From: Allomyces arbusculus
Lineage: Eukaryota > Blastocladiomycota > Blastocladiomycetes > Blastocladiales > Blastocladiaceae
Direction: 5' to 3'
Assembly (NCBI GenBank): GCA_027604705.1
Contig: JADHYV010000004.1
Coordinates: 496,001 to 560,000 of the forward strand
Length of the DNA: 64,000 nt
A program made the translations under genes and the position numbers. Under the pieces are notes generated by a model. It was not told the DNA's origin. It was given only the letters and a program-made list of their open reading frames with translations, and made no database searches. Below are positions 43,144 to 54,693 of this stretch, piece after piece. Within the stretch, counting starts at the first letter, position 1. Each line of letters opens with the position of its first letter.

Positions 43144-44019
43144 ATGGCCAGCATGGAACCGTCACCTCCGTTTTCAACCAGCGCCCACGCACCACCACTA
43201 TCTTCAACAACCGACGCGTCGTCGTCAGCACCTGGCGCGCCGTCATGGTCAGCCTACGAGTCGCCCGAAGAACAAAGACGGCGATTTGAGATCGAGCTTG
43301 AGTTTGTGCAATGTCTTGCCAACCCGCACTACCTCCACCGTATGTGGCCACTGGTTGGGTCACTGTGCGGCCGGGAGGGCGAGCACGACGTGGTCGAGCG
43401 CCATGGACCGCACGTCCCCGTTCTCCGCTCGTCGCGACGCGTCTCACAGGCCTTGATCCTCATGAATATTCTCCACCCGATTAGACTTAGCGCAGACCGG
43501 TTTCTTGGACAAGAAGGAGTCGATCAACTATCTCGAGTACCTGCAGTACTGGAAATCGCAAGAATACGCCAAGCTGATCGCGTACGTCTCAATCGACCGC
43601 ACCCGCCTCCTCGTCGTGTCCGTTCGGTCCTTGTCCACCCTCGGTTGTTCCGACTCTCGGCGTCGGCCGACGTCGCTGACGGCCGGCCATTGGTTCCACT
43701 GCCAACAGCACAAGACGAGTCTCATGGCTCACCATTGTCCTTCCTCCCCCGCACCATTCCTGTTCCCCCCGCATTTCGCAGGTACCCGCAATGCCTCTTC
43801 TTCCTCGACCTGCTGCAAGAACCCGCGTTCCGAGCTGCGATGCGCGCGCGCGAAAACGCCGACTTTCTCGCGCATCGCCAGGCGCTGCACTGGCACACGT
43901 TCCGCAACCGCAACCTGATCGTCGCGCAGCTGCCCGTCGCGCCGCCACCGTCGGCGGGGCCCGGATCGGTGGGGGCTGCGGCAGCAACCGCGGGGTCGAC
44001 GGGTGCGGGGCGAGGATGA
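43144..44019 (+). CDS. MED31: Mediator subunit MED31 (SOH1)
   Basis: Three exons, 43144-43339, 43491-43581 and 43782-44019, give 174 residues. The variable N terminus (Ser/Pro/Ala-rich) is followed by the compact conserved Soh1 core: RRRFEIELEFVQCLANPHYL, HPQTGFLDKKESINYLEYLQ, YWKSQEYAKLIAYPQCLFFL, DLLQEPAFRAAM and RQALHWHTFRNRN. MED31 sits in the middle module of the RNA polymerase II Mediator complex. The C-terminal tail is Pro/Ala/Gly-rich. A second in-frame ATG four codons downstream is equally plausible as a start. Confidence 0.95.
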   Translation: MASMEPSPPFSTSAHAPPLSSTTDASSSAPGAPSWSAYESPEEQRRRFEIELEFVQCLANPHYLHRMWPLVGSLCGREGEHDVVERHGPHVPVLRSSRRVSQALILMNILHPIRLSADRFLGQEGVDQLSRVPAVLEIARIRQADRVRLNRPHPPPRRVRSVLVHPRLFRLSASADVADGRPLVPLPTAQDESHGSPLSFLPRTIPVPPAFRRYPQCLFFLDLLQEPAFRAAMRARENADFLAHRQALHWHTFRNRNLIVAQLPVAPPPSAGPGSVGAAAATAGSTGAGRG

Positions 44020-44455
44020 GTTGGACCGGCGGCTGATTGAACATCAAAATGGACCAAATAGCGTCGGTTGGCAACTTCATTTTGAAGGGAGAATATTGTG
44101 CATGACATCAGGCGGGTGTCGGCAGAATCCGTGAAATCCGGGAGGTACCGAGAACCACTCCCAAGGGCTGCCATTCCAGTCATTTGCGTGCTGTTCAGCC
44201 TGCTTGCTCAACACAGTCATCACATGAGCACACCTCCCAGGGCACGGTTCGGAAAGAGCCGGGCCCGCCTCGTCTGCCCCAGGGGCACACCACCCGGCGC
44301 GACAGAGATTCGTGAAGCCTTGGATCGCAACCCCGGCATTCCATTCATTCTCTCTGGCCGACCGACTATTTGACGCTCGCTCCCCCCACTTCGCGTCGCG
44401 CACACCAACGACTTTGGACCAACCGACTTGGACCCGGCAATTACTATCAACAACC
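44020..44455. other. Intergenic region between MED31 and ACADSB
   Basis: This 436-base spacer contains the probable MED31 3' UTR (AT-richer near 44040-44100) and the ACADSB promoter. No other feature was recognised. Confidence 0.5.
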
Positions 44456-46135
44456 ATGGCTGCCCCGCTCCGCTCGATTGCTACCGCCGCCGTCCGGTCG
44501 GCCGCGCGTGTTGCTGCCCCGCAGCGGTATTGTCCCCGCTCAATATAATTTGCACGACAACTTGCAATGTGATGTTCCTGACGTGCAAAATTGATGTTGT
44601 AGCGCATTCTCGGCGACGCCGCGCGCGTTGTCGGCCGAGACGGGCATCAACTCGCTGCACACCTTCTCCGAGGAGGAGAACATGATGCGCGAGGCCGGTA
44701 CGGATCGGGTTTTATTGTCTGGAATGGGTTTTGAAAACGGTTTCGGCGATGCTCAGACGACTGACGCGCGTTTTTTTGGTCTGTTAGCTGCTCGCTTCGC
44801 CAACGAGAAGGTCAAGCCGCTTGTGACCAAGATGGATGAGGAGGAGAAGATGGACCCGAGCATCATCAAGGGCCTCTTCGAGCAGGGCGTACGTGGTCGT
44901 TGTTTTTGTCGGGCGCGCTGCGACCACCAGGAGACTGATTGTGATCGTATTTGCACGCTGTTTTGATAGTTCATGGGCATCGAAGTTCCGGAGCAGTACG
45001 GCGGTACCGGCAGTACCTTCACGTCGGCGATTGTCGTGATTGAGGGTGCGTGCCACGCTGTCTCCCAAGCATGTTTGCGCTCTCGATCGACCAGTGAGCT
45101 CACTCTCTTGACATTGCTTGATCAGAGCTGGCCAAGATCGACCCGGCCGTGTCGGTGTGCTGCGACGTGCAGAACACGCTCGTCAACACGCTCTTCAAGA
45201 CGCACGGCACCGAGGCGCAAAAGGAAAAGTACCTGACGCGCCTGGCCACCGACACGATGGGTTGCTTTGGTCTGTCTGAGGCCGGGTCGGGCACCGACGC
45301 GTTTGCACTCAAGACGCGCGCCGAGAAGAAGGGCGACTACTACGTGCTCAACGGCCACAAGCAGTGGATCACCAACTCGGCCGGTACGCTTCAGTCGTTT
45401 GTTTTGAGGTGGTGGTCGTTTGCGTGTGGGCGGCAACTTACCGTTATTGCCGGTTTACGAATATGGGCAGAGGCCGACTTGTTCCTCGTCTTTGCCAACG
45501 TCGACCCGTCCAAGGGCTACAAGGGTATCACGGCCTTTATCGTCGAAAAGGAGATGGGCGTGCAAATCGCCAAGAAGGAGTCGAAGCTCGGCATTCGCGC
45601 CTCGTCGACGTGCACGCTCAACTTTGACGACATCAAGGTGCCGGCCGCCAACGTGCTCGGCGAGATTGGCAAGGGTTACAAGTACTCGATTGAAATCCTC
45701 AACGAAGGCCGCATCGGGATCGCCGCGCAAATGATTGGTCTCGCGCAGGGCGCCTACGACGTGGCGCTACCCTACATGTTTGAGCGCAAGCAGTTTGGCC
45801 AGGAGATTGGCACGTTCCAGGGGATGCAGCACCAGTACGCGCAGATTGCCGTTGAGATTGAGGCCGCGCGCCTGCTCACGTACAACGCTGCGCGGCTCAA
45901 GGAGGAGGGCAAGCCCTTCATCAAGGAGGCGGCCATGGCCAAGCTCTACGCGTCGCAGGTCGCCGAAAAGGCCGCGTCCAAGGCCATCGAGTGGATGGGC
46001 GGCGTCGGGTTCACACGTGACTACCCCGTCGAGAAGTTCTTGCGCGACTCGAAGATTGGCGCCATCTACGAGGGCACGTCGAACATTCAGCTCCAGACGA
46101 TTGCCAAGTTTGTGCAGTCGGCCTACAAGAAGTAA
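44456..46135 (+). CDS. ACADSB: Short/branched-chain acyl-CoA dehydrogenase, mitochondrial
   Basis: This gene has about six introns. Exon 1 encodes a targeting-like leader, [20 protein letters not shown]. Downstream pieces are [60 protein letters not shown], and the FAD/substrate block [20 protein letters not shown] with [10 protein letters not shown]. The tail includes IGSFQGMQ-like [40 protein letters not shown] and IYEGTSNIQ, where Glu is the catalytic base of this subfamily. The overall sequence is closest to ACADSB, which oxidises 2-methylbutyryl-CoA from isoleucine. A broader short-chain role is possible. It converges on TM9SF3. Confidence 0.92.
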
Positions 46136-46584
46136 GCTGCCGGATGGACGTTGTTGTGCGCGCGTGCGCGGATTGGATTTTTTTTTCTTTGCAAGGGATT
46201 GGCCCGGGTCGGGCGCGTTGCCAAGGGGCGAACGTGGGAGCTCGTGGTTGGCGGGTCGCGCCGCGTGGAGCTCGTTGCTTTCGTCCCCTTGCTGTTGTTT
46301 TTTTTTTTGTCGAATCTAGTCTCCAGTACCTCCTTTCTCGAGCCCATAATGTGTCGCTAGCTTTCTCGTACAAGGTGGGGTCGTGGCTCCTGAGACCCGT
46401 TCTCGCCTGCTCTGCTGCTGCGAAAGCAAATCGTTCCAAATTCATGTTTGTTACTCGACGGCGGCACACTGGCCAACGTGCTCTCAACCGAAATGGGGAT
46501 AAAAACAACAAAACTATGGAAGACACCGACCATCCGCATCACGCTCGACGCGGCTTCTTGACAGACGAGCGGAACTCAATCGAC
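46136..46584. other. Convergent intergenic region
   Basis: This 449-base spacer has two T-runs (near 46180 and 46300) and no recognisable gene. Confidence 0.5.
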
Positions 46585-48991
46585 TTAGTCAATCTTGACG
46601 TTGGCGTAGATTCGGTGCACAAACTTGCTCGCAGCGAAATGGCCGATTGTGCCTGGAAAAGAAGGCCGTCACATTGTTAGCTCGATCCGCGATGCACGAG
46701 ATGGCTAAGGCAAGTTCAGCGTGCGTACCGAGCAGAATGAACGCGGCAAAGCACGCAATGGTCGTGTACCCGAAATAAAACGTGAACTGCAGCACACCGT
46801 GCATGCGCGTGTGCGAGTAGTAGTAGTAGGTCGTGTAAAAGAAAATGTACAGCGCTGTCGAACCCGACGCCGTGAACGAGATCCAATGCCTGAAAAAAGG
46901 AGCGGTGGGTCAGTTAGCGCGGTTCATCTACCACCTCCAGAAAAAGTGAACTAGTCATACGCACCACCGGTGGTCCTCGGCGTTCAGTAAAAAGTAGACG
47001 ACGACAATCGAGCAGCAAGCCGTCGTGATGGCGAGCAAGACGAGTGCGAGCAGGCCAAACCCGTAGACGTAGTAAATCTTGTAGCCGAAAAACGACGTGA
47101 CGACAAAGTAGAGCTCAATGAAAATACTCGCAAAGGGCAGGATCCCGCCGGCCAGCGACAGAATGACTGGGTGCGTATGCCAGCTGCGCTCCGGAATTGG
47201 GCGTGGGATCGGGTTGACACGGCACGGAAAACCAGCAGGCCCGACACCCGGCAAGCTCATGAGCGACGACGTGACAATAGGCGACGTCACCGACAACCCG
47301 CCAAACCCGTTCCCCAAACCGACAGTCGCGCTCCCACCGCCGCCGAGGTAGTGCCGGCCGAGAATCGATCCGAGCAGCGTCAGCGGCACGACGAGGAACA
47401 CGAAAATGGCCGCGAGGGAAAGAATCGACGTGAAGGCGATCGCGCGCGACGAGTGGAACGAGATGGCGACGAAATTGATGATTGTAAACCCGGTGCACGA
47501 CGTGGCCGGCAAAAAAGAGGCGCTGAGTAGTGCCTGGTGTACCCACTGGCGCCCGCCGTATTTGGTGTAATAGCCCGTCGACACGAACCCGCCCACGCCC
47601 GACGTGAGCGCGTAAATGAAGATGGCCGCCGTGACCTGGTCAGCCGACTCCTTGTAGGCCGAATCGGCCATCGAATAGAGCAGCGACAGGAGCGCGAGCA
47701 GGCCGAGCTGCGTGCCGCTGCCGAGCAGAGCACTGAACATGGCGAGCCGCGTCGGCGCGCGGAACACGTCTGCGTGCACTTGCTTCCACCCATAGTCGTC
47801 GAAATCGCGGTCGAGGTCGTAAATGTCCTGGTTATCGTAGCGCGCAAAGTCGCGGCGAAGCGCACGCGTCAAGATGACGACGACGAGCCCAACGAGCAAG
47901 ACAACCAGCGTGAATGCGTTGAGGATCGAGAGCCAGTGCACGCGGTGCTCAAAGAAGCTCGAATCGAGGTACTTGTCGAACCGGTTGCGGAACGGAATGG
48001 TCGTGCGCTCAAAATGCACCGAGTACGTGAAGTCGATTGACTGCTGCCCAGTCGCACCGAAATTCGTGTCGAGGAGCACCGGGTTCGCGTTGGTCAGGTT
48101 GATGTGGATGATGCGGTCGTGGTTGTAGCTGATGGAGAAGGCCATGTGCGTGTACAAGAGCGCACGCGCCGTGGCCGAGTCCACGGTTTGGCGTTGCTTG
48201 GCCCTCGGCCCGCTTGCCGGGTCATGGGCATCGGCCATGCTCTGCGAGTCCTTGTCGGCGGCGGCAGACTTGGTCTCATTGTCGGCCGTCGGTGCTGCCG
48301 TCATGTCCACCGGATCGTCGACGGGCTCCTCTTCGGGTTGCGTGTCGAAACTTGGCTTCATGGAGTCGGGACCCAACCCGAGCATCACATCCGGGGCAGC
48401 GTCGGTTTGACCGACCCAGCCCCACACGGGCAAGTCGTCGATGAACAGCTGGTACCGATAGCCATTGAGAATCGCGGACCGGAATTGCGCGACTTGCGGC
48501 GCGGTCAGCGTGGCCGTGCAGATGGGCGCCGCGTCGGGCACGCTTACGTTGAACTTGAGCCCGAGCCCGAGATTCACGAGATCCATGCCAAGCAGTGCCT
48601 CGCCGAGCGTCTCGTGCTTGTGCTTGGAGACTTGGTGGCCATGGCAAAAGGGCAGCGAGAAGAAGTCGTAGACCTCTTGGGTGTTCTGGTAGGGGCCAAC
48701 CGTGTTGGCCTACATTGGCGTTTCGAACGCGCCTCGATTAGCCCAAAAGCAGTTGAGAGCATCTCCGTTGATCTTGTTCCACAGTCCACGGTGCATCGGG
48801 CAACGGTCGGCAGGCGTGCTCTCACGATCGACCACTCCCTCCCCAAAGTGCGAGAGACGCACCCACGCGATCAACTCGTCCCCAGCGGCGTAGACATGGT
48901 TGTGCTCGTCGGCGCGCACTGCGCCGAGTGCACCGAGTAAGGCGACCGCCGTCGCGGCCGTGGCCGTCACGAATCGTTGCAGCGAAGGCAT
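46585..48991 (-). CDS. TM9SF3: TM9SF3-like transmembrane 9 superfamily protein
   Basis: Several exons. A signal peptide, MPSLQRFVTATAATAVALLG...AVRA, precedes DEHNHVYAAGDELIAW. The next exon continues ANTVGPYQNTQEVYDFFSLP, as in TM9SF3. Conserved parts are CHGHQVSKHKHETLGEALLG, DLPVWGWVG, RFDKYLDSSFFEHRVHWLSI, YGWKQVHADVFR, FPCRVNPIPRPIPERSW, GYKIYYVYGF, YFLLNAEDHRW and nine hydrophobic helices. The C terminus reads FVHRIYANVKID, the KxD-type Golgi/COPI retention signal. The family sorts and stabilises membrane cargo with Gly-rich transmembrane segments in Golgi and endosomes. An extra acidic/Ala-rich stretch (encoded at about 48190-48390) interrupts the lumenal domain, and a Gly/Ser-rich insert lies before FPCRVN. 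It is head to head with NDUFB7. Confidence 0.95.
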
Positions 48992-49229
48992 GTCATGTGA
49001 ACTCGTCTGACGATGGAGGAGAAGCGACAGCGCGACTGCCTACCGCAATGTCGGCCATCGCTGCCCATGCTGGAGCGTAAACCGTCTTGTCGACCATCAT
49101 TTCGACAGCGACCACCACGCGCGACCTGTTTCCAACTCGCTGCACTCGACAGCGCGCACACGGTCTTGGCAACGGCCATACACTCTTCTGTTCAAGCCCG
49201 CCCCAACCAACCTCGATTCGCACGCCAAC

Positions 49230-49827
49230 ATGACCATGGATATCAGCGACATTGGCTTGGCCCCGCCCAGTATGTGATCGCGCATCGCACCAAAATACCG
49301 CCACGAACCCGTTCCAGCGCCATGATATCGACGATATCGCGGGACCAACAGCGACGGGCACTTGCGACCGTTTACCGACCATCAACTGACCGACGCTGGT
49401 CCCACAACGTTCAACCGACCCGTATCGCTGCCCATACTTGCAGAGATGCAGGCGACCAAGGAGCAGATGGACGCGGCCAAGGTCCCGTACCTGTTCCGCG
49501 ACTTTTGCGCGCACCTCTACATTGAGATGGAGCAGTGCCGCAAGACGCACCCATTCATGGCCGGCCCCAAGTGCCATGGGCAAAAGCACGCCTATGAAGA
49601 GTGCCAATACCGCGAGTATGTCGCCCTTTTTTTTTGATCAACTGGTCGGCTGCGCGCGCTTGCTATGTCTTGGAGCGAGCGTTCTCGCCCAACCCATGAC
49701 CGCTACGATGCACGCGCCGGAGTACAAACCCGTCAGTTTGGTTGCTCACCGCTCCGTTCTCTCCAGGTACATTCGCCGGATGCGCATCGCCGAGTACAAG
49801 CGCAAGCAGGAGGCGGGCGACGAGTAA
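49230..49827 (+). CDS. NDUFB7: Complex I subunit NDUFB7 (B18), twin CX9C
   Basis: Three exons, 49230-49269, 49444-49615 and 49767-49827, give 90 residues. The short first exon reads MTMDISDIGLAPP and joins in frame to KMQATKEQMDAAKVPYLFRD. The core FCAHLYIEMEQC and KCHGQKHAYEEC forms two CX9C pairs, the fold imported by the Mia40 system. The tail is EYIRRMRIAEYKRKQEAGDE, as in fungal NDUFB7, which needs the Y-x-x-R/M-x-x-x-E pattern. It is a supernumerary subunit on the intermembrane-space face of complex I. If exon 1 is wrong, translation could start at MQATKEQM (49446). Confidence 0.88.
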
Positions 49828-50404
49828 ACGGGGCTCCGACCCCTTTGTGTGCTTTTCCTGTTTCCGTGGCCATTGGTTCCAACAGCGAATACACAACCAT
49901 GCCAACACGGCGTCCTATTAGCCCCAACCTCGCGTCTCGCGATTCCATTGCCACGAGCGAGTGAACGGCCTTTGAATGGGCCAATGCCAGGAATGATTGC
50001 TGCTGTCTACGTTTCCGCCCTCCGCGTCTCACTGCGACTCACGACCCACGGGCGAAGTGGTCGCCAATTATAATCAACTGAACTTTCCCCCTCTATCGCA
50101 CACACACGGCTGATATGCTTTGGTGGCGGGATACGCGTCAGGGTCGACCCGGCGGACAAGCAGTCATAGCCCTGCGACACGCTCCCATTTCTTGGCAGCT
50201 GACAGGAGGCAAGGAACAATGCCGACCAACGACGACACCCTGCGACTTACAGAGCAAGAGCTCCCGTCCCTCCAGCACCTTTTCCAACTCAACGTTGTCA
50301 TGCTATCATCTCGGTACTCGACCCGCACGCCATCGCTCACCAAGTTCAAGAGAAGCACAGCCGATGTCCATGTCCAGCACCCCCTTGCAGCTCAGTCAGT
50401 CTTG
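49828..50404. other. Intergenic region upstream of the hydrolase remnant
   Basis: This 577-base stretch has ordinary sequence. A 67-codon open frame at 50220 resembles nothing known and probably includes decayed 5' sequence of the adjacent hydrolase pseudogene. Confidence 0.4.
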
Positions 50405-51238
50405 CATAAAAAGCGCTTGCTGTAAGCCACGCGGGCATACTTTACGTCGTTGCAGTTTTCCGCGCGCTCGTTATTGGTTCAGAGCGGCCGAGCCGCCCAC
50501 TTCGCAGCGACATTGTCGTGCGCGCGTCGCGATTGACGGTGCACCATGTACCAGCCCTCAATGTGCTTGCCGTCAATGCCACCAGGTCCGATCGTCGTAA
50601 GAGCCACAAGAACACGAAGCTCAAAGGGTGTGCGGCCGTCAATCCGCCCGTGCAATGGCGCGTGCAGCTCGAGCCACCAACGCGGCCGCTGATGCAGCAG
50701 CAGCCGCGAACCGCGTCGAAGTGAACACAGACAATTTGGTGCCCGTGGTTATGGTGTATTCGCGGCTGGTCGACGCGTTCCCGACGCTCTCACGAGTATG
50801 GTCGAGCACAGCAGAGTGGATAGTGCCAAGCGACGTCGTGCTCTTTTTCCACAGCGGCGCGTACTGCCTTGATAGCGCGCCAGTTTACTGCGAGTTTGTG
50901 GCGCCATTGTGCGCAGTTGCGTCGGCGCATTTTCAATGCGTAGGTGTTGCTTCTTCTTCGTGCGCTTGGCTCGCACCAACTGCCGGAAACCGGCGCCAAA
51001 TCGGTTGGCCAACTGGTGGAGAAATGCACGGTTCACGCTCGAGACCAGGTATTTCCGCATTGGCCTTGTCCAGCCCGCGTCTGCCGCGACCGCGTTTTTT
51101 ATGAAGCGATGGCCTGGGATCCGCGCGACCACAGGCGATGCCTGGGACCCACTTTCTGAACTCGACCTGCCAGTTGGCGTCGTGCGCGATCGCTTAGCAT
51201 TGCACCCGCGGCTCGTTGGGTTTTACGCTCAGGCGTGA
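50405..51238 (+). pseudogene. Decayed HSL-type alpha/beta hydrolase (internally deleted)
   Basis: Segments collinear with the intact gene at 51.9-53.6 kb are spread over two frames. They include AGILYVVAVFRALVIGSERP (membrane anchor and GPERP region), LKGCAAVNPPVQWRVQLE, VVMVYSRLVDAFPTLSRVWS, and STAEWIVPSDVVLFFHSGAY (oxyanion-hole motif altered from HGGGY to HSGAY). After that the sequence jumps to the C-terminal end, ARDQVF-type then WPGIRATTGDAWDP and GVVRDRLALHPRLVGFYAQA. The whole middle, with the GDSAGG nucleophile, the acid and the His, is missing. At least one frameshift separates the two halves. It cannot make an active enzyme. Confidence 0.85.
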
Positions 51239-51930
51239 TAGATGTCGTGCTTGCAATAGATGTCACTTCCTGAACATGCCGGTCCGCTGGTGCTGTGTGA
51301 GACGCGATGTGCCCAGTGGATGCGAAGCACGCGGGATTTTACCCAGATCCGAGCCCTTCACCTTTTGGCTCCTGTTCGCCAAACTATCGCCACAGCATGA
51401 ACTCAAGCGGATCGGTGAATCGGGATCCGGAATCCGCTCGGGTCTGACCAACGATGTCGGCCCCACTCACCCTCCTTGTCTGCCCCCACTCGATGCATTT
51501 TGAAGCTCGCGAGCGCCACCGTCGTGGTCGACTGATGGCGAGCATGTTGTCGACCAGAGTGGACTCAAGCGATTGTGTCAGCGTGTGCTGCACGATGTGC
51601 AGCCGCCGGATTGTGGTTTGGAGGAAGTTCGCCCGCGCGCGCACGCGTCGCCACGCTTGAGTGTTCGCGCGTAAAAGGGACAACAGTCCTGATCGTGATC
51701 GTTGCTCGTGCTGAGCTAGTTCAAATGCGAGCTGGCCCTGCCGCCGGGCGATGTGGCCCCAGCTGGCTCTCTTCTCTCTCTTTCTCTCTCGGGGTCTCTC
51801 TCTCTCTCTCTCTAAGCGAATCGGGTGCTGCAGTCGTCCAAGCAAGTGGTCAGCCCTCGACACCATCCCGTCCCGCGCATCGAGACCCAGCCCTGCAAGC
51901 TCCCAAGCATCTCGATTCAATCACCTACAA
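51239..51930. other. Intergenic region with CT-rich tract
   Basis: This is a 692-base spacer upstream of the intact hydrolase. A pyrimidine-rich CT microsatellite lies at about 51772-51814, 120 bases before the start codon, a typical position for a fungal promoter CT block. Confidence 0.55.
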
Positions 51931-53593
51931 ATGGCCACAGCCCCTACCATGGACCCGCCCGCGGCGCCGCGTGTCCCTAAGCAGCCCAATTTCGCGCAAA
52001 AACTTCTGGCGCTCGGCCACATTGGCGTGCTCCTCGTCGCTGCCGTCGTCCGCACACTCTTCGTCGGCCCAGAGCGCCCAAACCGGTCCAAGTCCACCGA
52101 CATTTTCGTGCGCACGTTCCGGTCGCTGCGCCGTGTGCCAGCCGTGACCGTGCACTCGATTCGCAATGCCAGCGCCGCTGGGCTCAAGCGCGCCAAAATC
52201 GTGCTCAAGGGGTGCACGGTAGAGCCGGCTATGCAGTGGCGTGTACAGCTCGAATCGACTGACGGCACGGACTCGGCGTCGGCCAAGAGCGGCTGTGCAG
52301 GCGCGGGTGAGGCAGGCGTGGACGTACTGCCCGTGATTACGGTGCATTCGCAGCTCGTGTCGGCGTTCCCAACTCGCGCGCGGTCGTGGTCGGTCACGGC
52401 CGAGTGGATTGTCCCGACGGAACCGAATTTCGACACAGATCGCGTTGTCCTGTTTTTCCATGGCGGTGGGTATTGCATTGGCAGTGCTCCGTCGTACCGC
52501 ATGAACCTCGCACCCTTATGTACGCGGCTGCGGCGGCGCTTCTTCAACGTGTACGCATGCGTTCTGTATTTTGTCGCGGCCTTTTTGGTTCTTGCGCCGT
52601 ACTTGCAGCTGCAAGCATCATGAAATTGATCATTGCCGGGACTCACCAGCGCGCTCACCAACATCTAGCGAGTACCGTCTCTCGCCGGAGGCCGTCTTCC
52701 CGGACGCCCTGCACGACGCCGTCTCGGCGTTCCTCTACCTGACGCAAGTCGAGGGCATCCGCCCTGAGAACATCACCGTGATGGGGGACTCGGCCGGCGG
52801 CAACCTCGCGCACGTCCTGACCATGTTCCTGCGCGACCACGACCTGCCGCTCCCTGGCGGCGCCGTGCTTCTCTCTCCCTGGGTGGATCTCGCACAAACC
52901 CTGCCGTCCGTGCGCGACTACTACCGGTACGACTACCTCGGCGGGCTCAAGGGCGCGCGCGAAGACTACGTGCAGTACTTCCTCGGCGCGACCTACACGG
53001 ACGCGATTACCGCATCGGAGCGGTACGTGTCCCCGATCCTGGACGGGATCGCGCCGGTTGCAGCGACGGAGGCCGTGTCGGTACGCAATTACGACCGCGC
53101 GATGCCGCCGACCTACATCTGCGCCGGCGGCGACGAGCTGCTGTTGGATTCGGACCTGTTGCTGGCGATGCGGCTGGCGCGCACGTCCCGGGTCCACGGC
53201 ACGCACTCCCCCGTCGTCCTGGAAGTCTACGAGCACCAGATCCACGTGTTCCCGTTCATGGCGCCGCGCAGTGCCGATGCCGTCACGTGCCGCGAGCAAA
53301 TGTGTCGCTTTATCGAGTCGGTCGTGGATGCCGCGCCGGTCGTGGGCAAGCAGCAGCGGATGACGGGGATCGTCGGAGACGAGCGGTACACGCTCGAGAC
53401 GCGCTATTTCCGCCGCGGTGAGATGCTCCCGCCGCCGGCGGCGACGGCCTTGTTGGCGCAGCGGTGGCCGGGGATTCGCGCAGTGACGGGGGATACCTGG
53501 GAGCCGATTCGTGAGTTGGAGTTGCCGATTGGCGTGGTGCGCGACCGGACGGCGGTGCATCCGTTGCTGACCGGGTTTTATGCGGGGAAGTGA
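51931..53593 (+). CDS. HSL-type (Abhydrolase_3) alpha/beta hydrolase, second intact paralogue
   Basis: Two exons, 51931-52550 and 52669-53593, give 514 residues. The start is MATAPTMDPPAAPRVPKQ. A hydrophobic N-terminal helix (GHIGVLLVAAVVRTLFV) is followed by GPERPNRSKSTDIFVRTFR. The catalytic parts are HGGGY (oxyanion hole), EYRLSPEAVFPDALHD, GDSAGGN (nucleophile elbow), AGGDELLLDSD (probable acid) and YEHQIHVFPF (probable His). The intron falls within a Val codon just before EYRLSPE, upstream of the position used in the paralogue at 36.3 kb, where it follows GDSAGGN. The different intron sites suggest old divergence or intron gain and loss. The tail RRWPGIRAVTGDTWEPI is shared with both relatives in this window. 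Substrate unknown; likely ER-anchored (inference). Confidence 0.9.
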
Positions 53594-53836
53594 TGGGAAG
53601 TGATAGGACGGGATAGAGGCACGACGATGCGGTGCTGTTGAATAGATTTTTACCCCCAGTTTTGGCTCAGCACAGCGTTGTGGTAGCGTGAGGACCGTGC
53701 GATCCTCTGTGCAAAGGAGAGCCGTTTGGCGAAGTCCGAACGGTGGACAAGATCACAACACTATGTATAAGAAGAACTCGTGCAATAACTGGCACCAGGT
53801 GACATCAAAAGCCGGTGCCAGCAGGATGTTGACATC

Positions 53837-54693
53837 TTACTTGCGCTCCGACCGTGTGCGCTTGCGGAGCTTGCGCAGCTTGTGCTTGTTCCTGAAGAGA
53901 AGAGCAAGACCGTCAGCATGCTTGCCCACGCAGCAATGCACCTTCTCCACCTGATCGCAAACGACCGACGTACATCTTCTTGCGACGCTTGCGCAACACA
54001 CTCGTCGCGTACATGCCATTATCCTCGCCCATCACCTTCTCCGCCCACATGTCCAAGATTGCCGACGAATCCACAGGCACCATCAGCTCAGCCGACGGCA
54101 GCAACGGGCACTCGCCCGACATGACGTACGGGAACAGCGCGCTGTTAAACACCGGCACCGGCTCGGGGGCCTCGGTCGGGACAGGCGGCGGCGTGAGCGT
54201 CGTCATGGGTGTCACGGTCTCGTTGGCCATGGGCGGCGCCTGGAACGGCGGCCTCGCGTAGTAGTCGTCGGTCACGAGCGGGTGGTCGTGCCGCATCAAG
54301 GGGAACTCGATCCACAGGTCGCGCGCGGGCGTGGCGCCGTCCATTGCAGCGGTTGCGGAGGTGGGGGCGCGCAGGGACGTCAGGAACGAGGACATGGCCG
54401 TGCTGGACGGCTCGTCTGGTGGAGAATACGCGCATATGTGTCAGGATGCGCCCAGCGGCTTCAATACTTGCATTCCAGGCCGTCGGCGTACCCTTAACCA
54501 GGGCAGGCGTCGCCGGGGCAGCAGCCTCGGCAATCGCACCGGCCGGCACGGCCGCGACCAGGTTCTTGGTCCGTGCCGAGTCGTGCTTGAATCGGCGGCA
54601 TGCGGCCGCGTTGACGGCAGCGGCAGGTGCGCGAGCGGCACGCATGGCCGAGCTTGCGGCAAAGGCGCGCGGGGCCACAAAGATAGACGCCAT
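53837..54693 (-). CDS. MRPS38: Mitochondrial small ribosomal subunit protein mS38 (AURKAIP1/Cox24)
   Basis: Three exons, 54693-54468, 54415-53974 and 53891-53837, give 240 residues. The N terminus MASIFVAPRAFAASSAMRAA is targeting-like. The middle is low in conservation and Pro/Thr-rich. The family hallmark is the basic C terminus, split by the last intron: VLRKRRKKM joined to NKHKLRKLRKRTRSERK. In the mitoribosome this helix penetrates the mRNA channel/decoding region. The first intron is 52 nt, which restores frame between two otherwise incompatible reading frames. There are TGATCA-containing sites just upstream (54703, 54719). Confidence 0.9.
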
